64,000 nucleotides of DNA from Umbilicaria muhlenbergii (taxonomy: Eukaryota; Ascomycota; Lecanoromycetes; Umbilicariales; Umbilicariaceae), in the NCBI GenBank assembly GCA_000611775.1, contig KK106982.1, forward strand, positions 6,318,495 through 6,382,494, written 5' to 3'. The notes below the pieces were generated by a model that searched no databases, was not told the DNA's origin, and saw only the letters and a list, made by a program, of their open reading frames with translations. A program made the position numbers and the translations under genes. Below are positions 24,642 through 36,959 of the stretch, in pieces; positions within the stretch are counted from its first letter, which is position 1, and every line of letters begins with the position of its first letter.

Positions 24642-27600
24642 GGTTCAGGTTCTGTTGTCAGAACTGATGTAATTTCATCACATAATGAGTAAAATTCTCT
24701 TCTGATTCTCATGTGTTTCCTGCTGTGTCATACCCTTTTCACTTAATTAAGTAATGAAGCTCTTCATTAACTTCCTGTTGATTTAGGATTTCCTCTACCT
24801 TGAACTCAGCATCTTGACTCTTCAGGTTAATCTCTGATGAATTCATCTGTAACAATGTTTTCAGATCTGCTGATTCAAGTAGAGATACATGAAATACTGA
24901 GTGTATTCACATGAATGATGAAAGTTCAAGTTCATAATTGACACTTTCTTTCTTCTTCACAATCTGAAAAGGTCTTAACTTCTTGTGATTTAATTTATTG
25001 CTTGATCATGTTGTCTTGATGTTGTGTTGTAGAAGATATATTTTACTCCTCTCTTCAAGAGTAAGTCCTTTATCTCTTTTCTTATTATAATATATCACTG
25101 ACCTTTTTGAGGTAAATTTTATGTTTCATTATAGTTCCTTATAAAGGTTCTTCAGTTGATTCACTCATACTTTCACTTTCTGTGCTATGACTTTCAGCCC
25201 CCTCACTTCATTCATAGATGAGTTGAATTCATAATTAATATAAAATGATGATACCTTCATGAATTCTGTTGTCACTGTGTTATAAGTTAACTGAGCTATC
25301 AGTAAGAGTTCTACTCAATTGATTTGTTGATAATTAACATAGCAGCGCAAGTACTGTTTCAACATTTGATTTAATCATTCAGTCTGCCTGTTCATCTGAG
25401 GATGATATGCTGTGAACAGCTTATGATGAATCCCTAGTTGATTCACTAACAATTTTCAAAACTTGAAAGTGAAGAGTTTATCTCTGTCTGAGATTATTTC
25501 TTTCAGCAGCTCATGATTGACTGTTATGATTCTTAAAAATGTGTATGTTAATTCTTCTGCTGATGATGATTCCTTATAAGGTATGAAGTATTCATACTTC
25601 ATAAGTTGATCTGTTATTATGAGGATCATGTTATAAAACACTTTTGTTAATGATTCCTTTGACTGTGATAACTTTACTATGAAGTTCAATGTGATGCTTG
25701 ATCATGATCATGATGATGTTGGTGATGACTTCAACAATTCATATGATTTATGTCACTCAGCTTTGTTTTTTCAGTATGTGTTGCATTTTTGAATAATCTC
25801 TTCAACTTTTTTCCTCATGCATGAGAAATAATATGTTTTAATGAGTCATTTCACTGTTTTGTTGATTTCCTGATGATCATTCATTTTGCTGAAATGACTT
25901 TCTTCTATCAGTGCTTCTCTCAAGCTGACTGAGACATAAATTAAATCTTGAAAAAGTAAGAGGCCTTCTTGCTCTTTGAAGCTTTCATGATCATTAATAT
26001 TCTGAAGAACTTATTGTGTTAACTTGTCATTCTTCAACACTTTTCAGACTTGTTTCTTGAAAATGTTGTCTTCAACTTTTAACATAAAGTTAACTTCTTA
26101 ATTGTAAGTTATCCTACCTTGCTCATCCTCCTGAAGGATAACTTGATTTATGATTAATTTCTCTTGCAGATAATCAGCTCATCTGCTGAGAGCATTCACT
26201 TTGACATTCTTTGATTCTTTTTGATAATGAATCTTGAAGTTGTACTGTGACAATTCTTCTGATCAATGAACTTGTCTTCAGTTCAGGACCTTCATTGTTG
26301 TAAAGTATAATAAATTCTTATGATCTGAATACACTTAAACCTCATGCTTTGATCCTTCAAGATATACACATCATTGCTTGAATGCATCAACAATAGTTAA
26401 CAGCTTCTTGTTATGTATCTCATAACTTTATTCAGCACTTAAAAGCTTTCATGAGTAATAAGCTACTGATTGCAGACATCTTTTATTATTTAATTAATTA
26501 ATGCATGCTTCTATAGCTTTATCTGACATGTTCATCTCAAGTGTAATAGGCTTCTCAGGGTTGAAACTCATGAGAATTAATTATGATGTGAAGTGCTTCT
26601 TCAGCTCTTTGAAGGATTTCTGTGCTTCAGTAAATTAAATAAACTTTCAGTCTTTCTTCATCAACTCTGTTAGAGGTGCTGCAATTTTAAAATATTTCTC
26701 AATAAACTTTCTATAGAAGTTTGCAAAGCCTAGGAAGGATTGTACTTCCTTAACATTTATTAAAACTGATCATTTGATCATGAAACTGATTTTTTTCAGG
26801 TTCATCTGTAGATCTTCTGATGTGATGATAAATCTGAGGAATTGAACTTCCTTGACATGAAAAAGATTTTTCTCAGGCTTAACTTGCAAGTTGATGTTCT
26901 TTAACACTTGCAGGACTTTCTGAACATGTTTAATGTGTTACTCTTTCATTTTTGAGTACATCAGTATGTCATCAAGGTAGATGATCATGAACTAGTTTAA
27001 ATACTGTCACAAAATATTGTTGATAAAAGCCTGAAAGGTTGCGGGGGCGTTGATTCATTTAAATGACATTACTAAGTATTCATACAGCCCTGAGTGTGTT
27101 TGAAATGCTGTTTTTCATTCATCATCTTCTTTTATTCATATCTGGTTGAATGCCCCTGAAATGTTGAACTTCATGAATCATTACATTCTCTGAAATCTGT
27201 CCTGCAGTTTTAACATGAGCAGCAGTGAGTAACTATTCTTTATTATTATGTTGTTTAATGTCTTGTAGTCAACACACAACCTCAATGATCTGTTAGATTT
27301 TGGGACAAACAATATCAGATATTCAGCTGAAGACTGAGATTTTTAAATGAATCCTTTTCATAAGTTCTTCTTTAAATATTCTCACAATGCATTTAACTTC
27401 TGAGGTGACAATGAGTATATGAGTTGCTTCATCAGTTTGCAACCTTTCATGATCTTGATTTCATGATCTTATTCTTGATGTTTCAGCAAGGCGTTTTGTT
27501 TCTTTACTGCTGTAAACAGTTCTTCAAAGTCTTTGTATTCTTTAGGGATAAATAACTTGATAATAAGGTCTCAGTCATCATTGACTCATCTAGTTCACAG

Positions 27601-28218
27601 TATCTTTGTGTCAGGATTCTTTAACTTCTCATGCATCTCTTCTGCTGTCATAGTGAAGACTTCCACTCCTTCAGATGAGTGTAGGACTGAATATAACTTC
27701 ATAAAGATACTGCCTTTAATGAAGTATATTTCATTTTCAGCTCAATCAATCATGGGATTGACTGCTCAGAGTCAAGGTATGCTTAGAACTATGTCACTTC
27801 CTGACTGCTTCATAATGTTGAAACTGATTTTTTCTCAGTGTTGACTCAACTGAATGAATATCAGGATCATTTCTTCATTCATAAGTTTATTGTTGTGTTT
27901 CATAAGAGTTTCATTAAATCCTTGAAGTGAATAAGGATTCTGCTTTTTCTGAATTTTTATCCTGTTTATTTTTGTGAATCATGAATTCAAGAAATTCCCT
28001 GTACAGTCACTGTTGATTAACAGTCTGACTAAGTGACCTTTTACTTTAACTCAGACATGAAAGTTGCTCATGTCTTCTGTGACAGCAATTTCTTTAGCAA
28101 TCACCCCTTTCAGAGGTTTTAGTTCAGGTGTCTTCAGAGGCCTCTGATTTGAAGAGCTCTTTAGTTTTTTAAATTAAATGAGAGGAATCTCAGATTCTCT
28201 CTCACATACTTAAAGTCT

Positions 28219-31200
28219 GTAAGCGTACTACCGTGAGGTAATATCTTAACTAAGGAATTATGAAGCTATGTGACAATAGTGGCTTAAGCTTATAGTTGAT
28301 GGTTCGCAATAGTATGATATTGCTAGTAGGTAGAGAATTATTGCTAAGAAAGAAAGTGAGACATGCTCTGACCTCATAATATATCCCTTCTGAAGTTAGC
28401 CTGCCTGAGGAAGATCTCATGAAGCAGTCACCTCAGTGAAGCTGCCTTCATGAGGTGTTCATTGCTGAATCACACCTTCATGAGGTGTCACCAATGATGT
28501 CAACTCCTTTAACCACTTTTATGAAGTGCTGAGAGTGATGTCTATTGACTGAGCTCCCTCATGAGGTTGATTCACTAGTGAAAGTTATCTTCACAAGGCT
28601 GTGCTGTTGCTAAGTATAATCTTTCCTATTCTGAACTAGCACCTGGTGAGTTTCATACACTGAATGCTCACATTGCCCCCCCCCTTCAAAGGCTCATGCC
28701 CTCATGAGTATGATGACGTTCACAGTTGCAAGCCTTCACTGAGAAGCGCTTCACAATGCACTGATAACAGTTAAAAAAATGACCCCGTAGGTCAGAAAAA
28801 AAAAATTTAAAATTGTAAAAAAAAAAAAAATATGTTGTGGAGCTCATTAAAACCCAGTGGGAAAAAGAGTCTCCCTTCACAAGATGTTTGTGAAGTTATG
28901 ACTGATTTATACACTGGCTCAGTGTTCATGATGATTGTTGCTCATTTGTGAGCCTGTTCAGCTGTTCATGAGGTCATTCAGATTCACTTTGTCAAGCCTT
29001 GTGAATGGCTCACGCAGATCATAAGGTCAGAGTTTTCACTGTCAGCAATCTTCACAACTTCAACCTTTCACCTCTCATCAGGTAAGTTCATGATCATGGT
29101 TCTTGTGATGCCCCTTGTGATGTTTTGCCCCTGTGATGCTTGTCTTCATGATGCTTGCCTTCACGGTGCCTTTTCACTAATGGTGATACAGCTCATCATG
29201 CTTTGCATCAGTCACATCATCAACACTCTCAGGCAAATCATCTGCAATTCTCATTTGTTTCCTCTGTTCATGCAGGCCTCTGACTCAGCCCCTCACAATT
29301 AAACCTTTCATGAGGTAGCCCTTCACAAGGAGGCTCAGCTTCATGACTGCATCATCTTACAGCAGCTTGTTCAGCTCACTGACTGTGAGCAAGATCATGA
29401 GGTGATCTGTAAGTGATCTTCATGACTGCTCTTCACAAGAACGCTTCACGACTGACCTTCATGATAATAATTGTGAAGACTGAGGACATCCTCCCTCAGG
29501 CTTGTGAGCCGTGTGTTGCTGTCACTGCAGGTCACAGCTTTAATCATTTTAAGGATTGTTTCCTCTCCCCTCATGCCATCAAGTGCGTGAAGTGTCATCA
29601 GCACATCAGCAAGGCCTGCGTCTTCCTCTGTATGACTTTATGATATGTTTTCATGAAGCGCTTTTGCTAACTGTTCACAGCTTCATCTTCATCACCCCTG
29701 ACCTCATCATCTTCCTCACAGGAACTGAGTCCGCCTCTGTCTTCATCTCTGCCCTCAGCCAACCCTGACCCTGAGGGTCGCAAGGAGGCGCGCAAGGCGC
29801 GTAAGCAGAAGAAATGCTGAGTGAGCAAGGCTCACAAAGCTGCTGTAGCTGCTGCTTAGACTCAACGCTCCTGTGAAGGTGAAGACTCATGAGCTTCACT
29901 GAAGAGAAATATCACTGTGACAAACTGATGATGATTGAGATGTTCAGACTCTTTCAGAGGTAAATATCAGCTCCTGTGAGGATTACCTCTCACAGGACTC
30001 TAGCTCTGAGTCAGACCTCTTCATGATGTTAAAGACTAATAAGCCTTGACAGGCTGAAGTCAGCATGACTCATTCCTTCATGAGTCTTCAGGCTCTGCAA
30101 AGTGATTTCACTTTTAATCCTCTGGTAGCTTAATGCTCTGATGAGCAGAAGGGACCTTATCCCTTTGCTCAGTTCTCTCATGAACATGTACTGACATTGA
30201 TTATGACTCACAGAGCCTCAGAGAAGTTCTCATGAAACTTCTTAATTAATTTCTTGAAGTTGCAGATGTTATTCACAGGCTTTTAAATAATCTCTGAGGA
30301 TTCCTTTCACACAATGTGATATTGTAGAACAGGTTTATCCTCAGGGCTGATCACAATTCATGAGGCTGTTATAACCTCAACCTTTCACTCCCTTTCAGCT
30401 GAGTTCTCTGTGAGGTGAAGTGATTCAAGCTCTGATGTATCCTCACCTGCTCACGGTTTATGATCATGAAGCAGGTTAACATGAAACACATCATGAATGT
30501 GAAGTTCCTTCAGTAGTTTCAGCTGATAAGCAACATTCTCAATCTTCTTTATAATCTGAAAAGGTTCATAACACTGTCAATTCAGCTTTCATGAGGGTCA
30601 CTTCAGAGTTATGTTCTTGATCTTTAATCAGATCAACTGTCTGACTCTATAGATCACATCAAGGTGAGATTGATTGTAGTGCTTAACTTGATACTCTTGA
30701 GACTTCACAAGAGCTCTGCAGACTTCTATTCAAGTCTTGTGAAGATGCTTCACAAGCTGCTCAGCTTCAGTGATAATGCCTTTAACTGCAGAGTACTTCA
30801 TGAGTTCCTCTGCAGTGAGCATATCTGATCTAGGTATGAAGTCATAGATGACCTCAAATGATGCCTTTTCAGTAGAAGAGTGTAAGCTCATGTTGTACAT
30901 GAACTCAGTTAATGTTAAGAGTGAGGCTTAATTGTCCTGTTGATAATTGACATAGCTTCACAGGTACTGTTTCAGCATGTTATTCTGTCATTCAGTCTGC
31001 TCATCAGTTTGCGGATGAAAGGCAGTGCTCAATCAGTGGTCAATCTTCAACATGAACATCAAGTTGACTCAGAGTCATGAGGTAAAAACAGATTCATGAT
31101 CTGAAATTAAAGCTTGAGTGACTTCATGCAGCTTAACAATCTCTCTCACAAAGGTCTTCATGAGTTGATCAGCAGTTCAGTCCTTTCTGGCTGAAATATA

Positions 31201-34200
31201 ATGTGCCATCTTTGAGAATTTACACATCATCATCAGTATGGCATCATACACACCCTCATAAGCATGGCTCTCTGAAAGGTCAGTTATGAAGTTTAGGGTG
31301 AGTACCTCTCAGAGTCTCTTCAGGATAGGTATGAGCTGTAATAATTCAGATTATCTTTCATGAATGACTCTGACTCCCTGGCAGACAAGGCAAGAATTAC
31401 AGTATTTCTGAATTTGCTTCTGCATGTTCAGCCAGTAGTACTTTGCATGTATTAGAGTAAAGATTTTCTCTGTCATGAGGTGACTTGCAAGTGACTCATC
31501 ATGATGCTTCTTAATAATCTCAAGTCATAATGACTCCGCATGAGGTATATAAAGCACTGAGTTAAAGTATAGAAGGTCATCCCTTCATGATCAGAGTGAG
31601 TGAGAACTTGACATTCTTGAATTGACTTCATGAGCAGTGATCTGTTTCAGCATATGCTTCATGAGAGGATTAATTCGCAAGAATTCAGGTAACATTTCAA
31701 TGAGAGAGGTGTTAACCTCTTCATAAGGTTCTTCATTCAAAACAGCCTCAGAGGCCTGTTTCTGTTGATTTCACTGCCAGGGACTCATTGTGCCTGCAAT
31801 TAATACCTCATGAAGGTGTACCTCTTGAGCCAATAGATCATCTCTAGGCTCAACTGAAATCAGAGTTACTGTCAGGAACAGCACCTGCTGCAACACTGAG
31901 GCATCTTCAGTCTGATCCTCTTGTTTCACTTCACGTTGATGATCAGGTCTCTGTGAAGGGCTGTCAACAGAATTCAGATTTCCCTTTCAGTAGATGATAA
32001 CAAAATCATAAGCTGATAAAGTCAACACTCATTGAACCTGTCTTCATGAGAGCTTATGAGTAGTCATAAAGCTTCACAAGCTTGAATGATCTGATAACAC
32101 CTCAACTGAATGAGTGAATCCTTCTAAATAGTGCTGTCAATGATGAAAACTCTCAATTATCATGAGCAGTTCTCCATCATGAGTTTCATACTTTCATTCC
32201 ATGAGTATCATCTTTCATGAGAAATAGGCTGTAACTCTTCACTCATTAAGGTGTTTTTGTGAGAGAATGCCTGAGATCACATACCCTGAGGCATTCATTT
32301 CAAGCTGTATTGATAATGTGATGTTGAAATGCTGCAGGAACAGAGCAGTAGTGAAAGTCTGCACAAGAATCTTAAAGGCAGTCTGTGCCTTCAGAGACAG
32401 GAAGCCTGCCCTTCATGAGATCAACTCCTTGTTTAATTTTGCATTAAACCCTTTAGTGATCTTCATGAGAGGTGCAGTGATACATGAGAAGCCCTGTATG
32501 AACCTCTGATAGAAGTTCATGAAGCTCAGAAATGTTTACACTTCACACACACTTTCTGACTCTGATCAGTTGACAATGATGAATATGTGATTCATCTTCA
32601 TTTCAACCCCCGGATCTGTGATAACATATCTCAAGAAGGGCACACGCTTCACACTAAACAAGCATTTAAAAAGCTTTGTGAACAACTCTGCTGTGAGCAG
32701 AGCTTTCAAGACAATCTGAACATGCTGTTCATGCTGACTCTCTTCCATTGAGTAAATCAGTATATCATTCAGGAATACAATCATGAAGATGTTTAAATGT
32801 TCATGAAGGACTTCATGAATATAAGACTGAAAACTCATGAGAGCATTGATAAGCTCAAAAGGCATAATCAAGTATTCATACAGCTCATACCTAATATGAA
32901 AGGCTGTCTTTCACTCATCATCCTCATGTATGTGAATGTGATAATAGGTGTTTTTGACATCAATCTTCATAAAGATCTGAGAATCACAGACAAAATTCAT
33001 GATCTAATAAATCAATGATAAAGAATATCAGTTCTTTTAAGTAATAGCATTTAACCAATGATAATTCAAGCAGAGCAGCAAGCCTTCATCATACTTAAAT
33101 GCAAAGAGCACTGATGCTCTCATGAAAGATCATGACAGCTGAATAAACTCATTCATGAGGTTGATGTTTAAATACTCCTGTAGTACAGACAACTCCTTCA
33201 TGAAAAGATTGTACATAAAATCAAAAGATGATGTTGTACTCTTCAGCAGATAAATTGAGTGATCTCATTTGAAATGAAGAGACAGAGTTTTCACCTGAGT
33301 TTCTGAAAAGACCTTCATGAGGCTCTTATAAACTTCAGAAATCAGGTTCATGAAGATTTTCAATTCATCAAGATTTATCAACTGAAATCTCTGCATCATG
33401 TAGTTCAACTTAAGGTCTCTGAGTTTTCTCATGAGGCCATTTATGATGATCTTTTTCAGCAGTGAAGTTGTTAAAAAGTCCTCTGCATCTGACCTTCAAT
33501 GTACTGTAAGATTAATGAAGTCAACCTTCAGATTATTCTGTTGTAATCATGATAATCCTAAGATTACTGGCATCTTTAAGTCAGCAGAGGTAAAAGGTTC
33601 ACAAGTTTATTTTCAGACTCTGAAAGAGTCCTGAACCTTTATCACTTCATGATAAATAAAATAAGTCCGCAAGGTATCTCCTTCAGCATGATGAAGTGAT
33701 AACATCTTAAAGAAAAAAGATAAGCCCTCTGCAATATCCTTGTGAAGGAGATTGAGGTCATTAGCATTATCAAGAACAGTTGAAAGTGATTTTCCTGCAA
33801 GATGTACTGTGAGTCATAATCATGTCTAAATATTAAAAAATGCACCCTTCTCTGATCTTGACTTCAAAATGAACTTCAAAATAGCCTCAGAGGCTGAAAT
33901 GACATGATTACTGCTGTTAACTGAACAAATTGACAGAGTACTGCTCACAGTGTTGTCTGACTTCTTCTTAAGACAGTTCAGTTCTTTATGTTCACACTTG
34001 TCACAGTAGTTGCAGTCTAAATAAAAGAAAACTCCTCAAAAGGGTTTCAGATTGTGAAATGTAATGATGATGAATGTTGTAAGTTTGAAATACTTCTGCT
34101 TCACAGCATTCACAGAAGTGCTTCTGCTGAAGTCATTATTCAAAATTATTGCCTGAAAGTGAGTTTCAGTCCTGATGCTGAGACGGAGTTTCTTCATGAG

Positions 34201-35012
34201 TGTAATCAAATCTTCATGAGAGTTTGAAAACACAGGGTGTTCATGAATCTTCTGCTTCATGACGTGATTCAGGCCCTTGAAGAAGATCATTAACTGAATT
34301 TGATGATAATCCTTCACTTCATTTCTTATTTAAGTCAGAAGTTCATCTGACCTGTGAAGGTACTCATCATCAGATTCACTGCTTAACTTGTGGCAATTCA
34401 TTTAATTCATTCATGCATTATACACCTGATTATCATGATCTTTTAAAAAAGACTTTAAAAAGTTCTTCTGACTTTCTCAGGTATCTTTCAAGCTCTTTTC
34501 TTCATGATGTGTGACTCATCACTCTGCAATTTTGTAGTTCAGATATTAATCTGACTCTTCAAGGTGAAGCTTCACGGGAAGGTGCTCAATTTGATGTACA
34601 TACTGCTGAAAGTGAGGATAGTCCTTCATATGGTAGAGGTCTTCATCTTTGACTCACTTTTCATAAAAAAAGTGTTTAAAAGATGAAGATAAATATGATG
34701 TAAAATATCTGAAAGTATTAAGCTCAGCCTGCCTAGTATGTTCCTTCTCACTCATGAGTTGAATCTTCACAAGTTGAATTTTGATATTCATCATGATGAA
34801 CTCCTCAGAGAATGTAGGAGTGACATGTCACCAATGATGTCAACTTCTTTAATCACTTTCATGAAGTGCTGAGAGTGATGTCTATTGGCTGAGCTCCCTC
34901 ATGAGGTTGATTCACTAGTGAAAGTTACTTTCACAAGGCTGTGCTGTTGTTAAGCATAACCTTTCTTATTCTGAATTAGCACCTGGTGAGTTCTGTACAC
35001 TGAATGCTCACA
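28219..35012 (-). mobile_element. Element E: Gypsy fossil nested in D
   Basis: The target duplication AAGTC lies at 28214-28218 and 35013-35017. The 3' LTR is 28219-28672 and the 5' LTR about 34814-35012. They share a 187-bp core (28486-28672 and 34826-35012) and TGTA outer ends but differ in length. A G-run polypurine tract (complement of about 28674-28685) abuts the 3' LTR. The - strand parts are gag (about 34810-33900, CCHC near 34015-33970), reverse transcriptase (about 33150-32550), RNase H (about 32480-31950), integrase (about 31600-30750) and chromo-like end (about 30600-30400). An antisense Cys-rich ORF region lies at 29090-29900. It is dead, with many breaks, and is younger than D. 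Confidence 0.88.
29090..29900 (+). mobile_element. Antisense Cys/His-rich ORF region of element E
   Basis: Antisense to the pol of E and between pol and 3' LTR. The open stretch 29413-29643 contains a CxxC...HxxxHxxxC...CxxCxxHxxxxC pattern suggestive of zinc binding. A downstream stretch (about 29720-29820) is strongly basic (Arg/Lys-rich). It is a fossil; the function is unknown. It differs in sequence from the A/B antisense region but shares the position and the Cys/His character. Confidence 0.5.
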
Positions 35013-36959
35013 AAGTCCTTTGAATTAACTTTCTTGTCTGAGTACTGTATCAGGTTTAACTTTAAGTATTTGCTTTAAAGTTTTTAAACTTTCATGCATA
35101 GTTTCCTTGAGATGTGTGCTTCATTGAGGGTAATGTACTCTTCTTTCATGATGAACTTTGAGCCTTTTGATAATGTTTCTCTGAGTATATTTTGATAATT
35201 CATGTTCTTGGTTTCACCTTTCTGAGTGAACACATTTTTAATTATTTACAGAATTCACTCCTGCAACTGATCTACATGATTTTCATAATTTTCAGGAAAT
35301 GTCTTCATCACTTTAAATACTTCTTCATAAGTTTTCAATCACTGTTCTTCATGAGTGAATACTCAAATATTATTATCCTTCTTGATGAATTCTCCTGAGT
35401 CATTGAAGTTCACTACTTTCATGAAGTCTTCCTTCTCACTAAATGAGGGCATCATTTCATCACTGTTAATATAATTGCCTTCTTGATTGAATTGATCTCA
35501 TCAGGTTTGCTGTTTCTTCAAGTTCACAACTTGATTTAAGTGAGAGGCAGTGACGTATTCTCTTATACTCTTAAGTTGATATGAAAATTATTCAGAGTCA
35601 TCTTTATCACTCTGATGTGTGTGACAGTCATCATCATAACATGCTGTTCAAGACATAATGTTATGATTAACTTTAATCTTTACTTCTTGCGTGGCTGTGT
35701 ATGTCTTCTTTGGTTGAATGGTCTTTCCTGAGACTCAACAGTCATGAGCAAAATGTCTTGACTTCTTGCAGTTATAACAGTTGTTTCTGTGAGTTTCTTC
35801 TTTTTTGCTTGAGCTGTTCTTTCACTGAAAATAATTTTTTCAAACTACTGTATTGATTTTCATGAGTTGAGGCCTGTAGTAGAGTTTGTCATTGTATTGT
35901 TGTTCATGATTCTTTTCAGCTCTTTGAGGTATGAGAATCTTATGACTCTTTTCTAAGCTTCATTTGTAAGCTCAGTTGTCAATGATGATTGATCACTTGA
36001 TCATTTCTGAGAGTGTGACAGAGTGTTTCATCCTTGAGATCTCATCTTTTATCACATCCTTCAGTCCCTTGTAATATTGCGCTGTCAAAGCAATATCATC
36101 TCAATTCATATGCAAGGTGAGTCTCTGAAAGTTTATTGTGTATGTAACAGCTGCTCCTTTTTACTGAATGTTGCAAATCTCTCACTTCATCATTCTCTTT
36201 TCATTAACTGTTTCAAACATTATTCTTATCTGCTTCTTGAACTTCCTTAAATCATGAAAGATCTTGTTAATCAAGTCATCCTGATCTTCAGTTTTGTTGT
36301 CAAGGTAATCCTGAAGGATAAGTTCAAATCAGTTCAAAGCATTCAACCTCAAGAATGAAGAGGTGAACAACACTTTCTCTGATTCTGAAATGAATAAAGT
36401 CTTGTTGAATCACAGGTATGTGTCAAGCTGAGTGAAGAACAGGTTTAACATTCTTCTCTCATCAAGAAACTTATTCAGTAACAGAATCTTGACTTGAATT
36501 ATTTTGTCAAAGAGATGTTCAATGACTGATTCTTCTCTATCAGAGGATTTGAACATCTTGAGACTGATGAGTCAATTCATTGCGTGACTGATACCTCATA
36601 GGTTGATGCTCAAAGTGTAACAGGTGATGTCATAGTGACTGAAGTGATATTATCATTCAATGAACTATAGGTATGATTCAATGAACTAGACAAGATTTAA
36701 TGAACTATCATGATCATGTAACAACCTTTAGGGTTAAGATCAAGTGAGGGAACTAATAGTCATAAACTTAAGAGATTGCATTTGATACATGAGTTGAGCA
36801 TGAGCTCCTAACTATGAATCTACCTGTGGTTATATAGACTATAGGAGACTCATGTGCTCAGTGTGCTCATCATGCTCATCACGGTGAGCAAGGTGAGCAG
36901 TATCATGTGTACGCTCACACTGCGTACTTTGCTAGTACTATAGTGCGGGAGCCTTAACA

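Larger units (their letters stand above)
23721..36959 (-). mobile_element. Element D: Gypsy fossil containing nested element E
   Basis: LTRs at 23721-24126 (3', 406 bp) and 36616-36959 (5', 344 bp), both TG...CA, with the target duplication ACAGT (23716-23720 and 36960-36964). The - strand parts are gag (about 36560-35013) with a CCHC knuckle near 35790-35740, then after the nested element E protease (about 28100-27550), reverse transcriptase (about 27420-26750), RNase H (about 26700-26150) and integrase (about 25900-25000). An antisense coiled-coil ORF region lies near the 3' LTR. It is dead with many breaks and belongs to a family distinct from A/B. E is nested at 28219-35012. Confidence 0.92.

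Noticed and set aside
28486-28672. Left LTR of element E beginning at 28486
   Set aside because: Flanks of that boundary do not match the right side; extending to 28219 gives the AAGTC duplication and a TGTA terminus.
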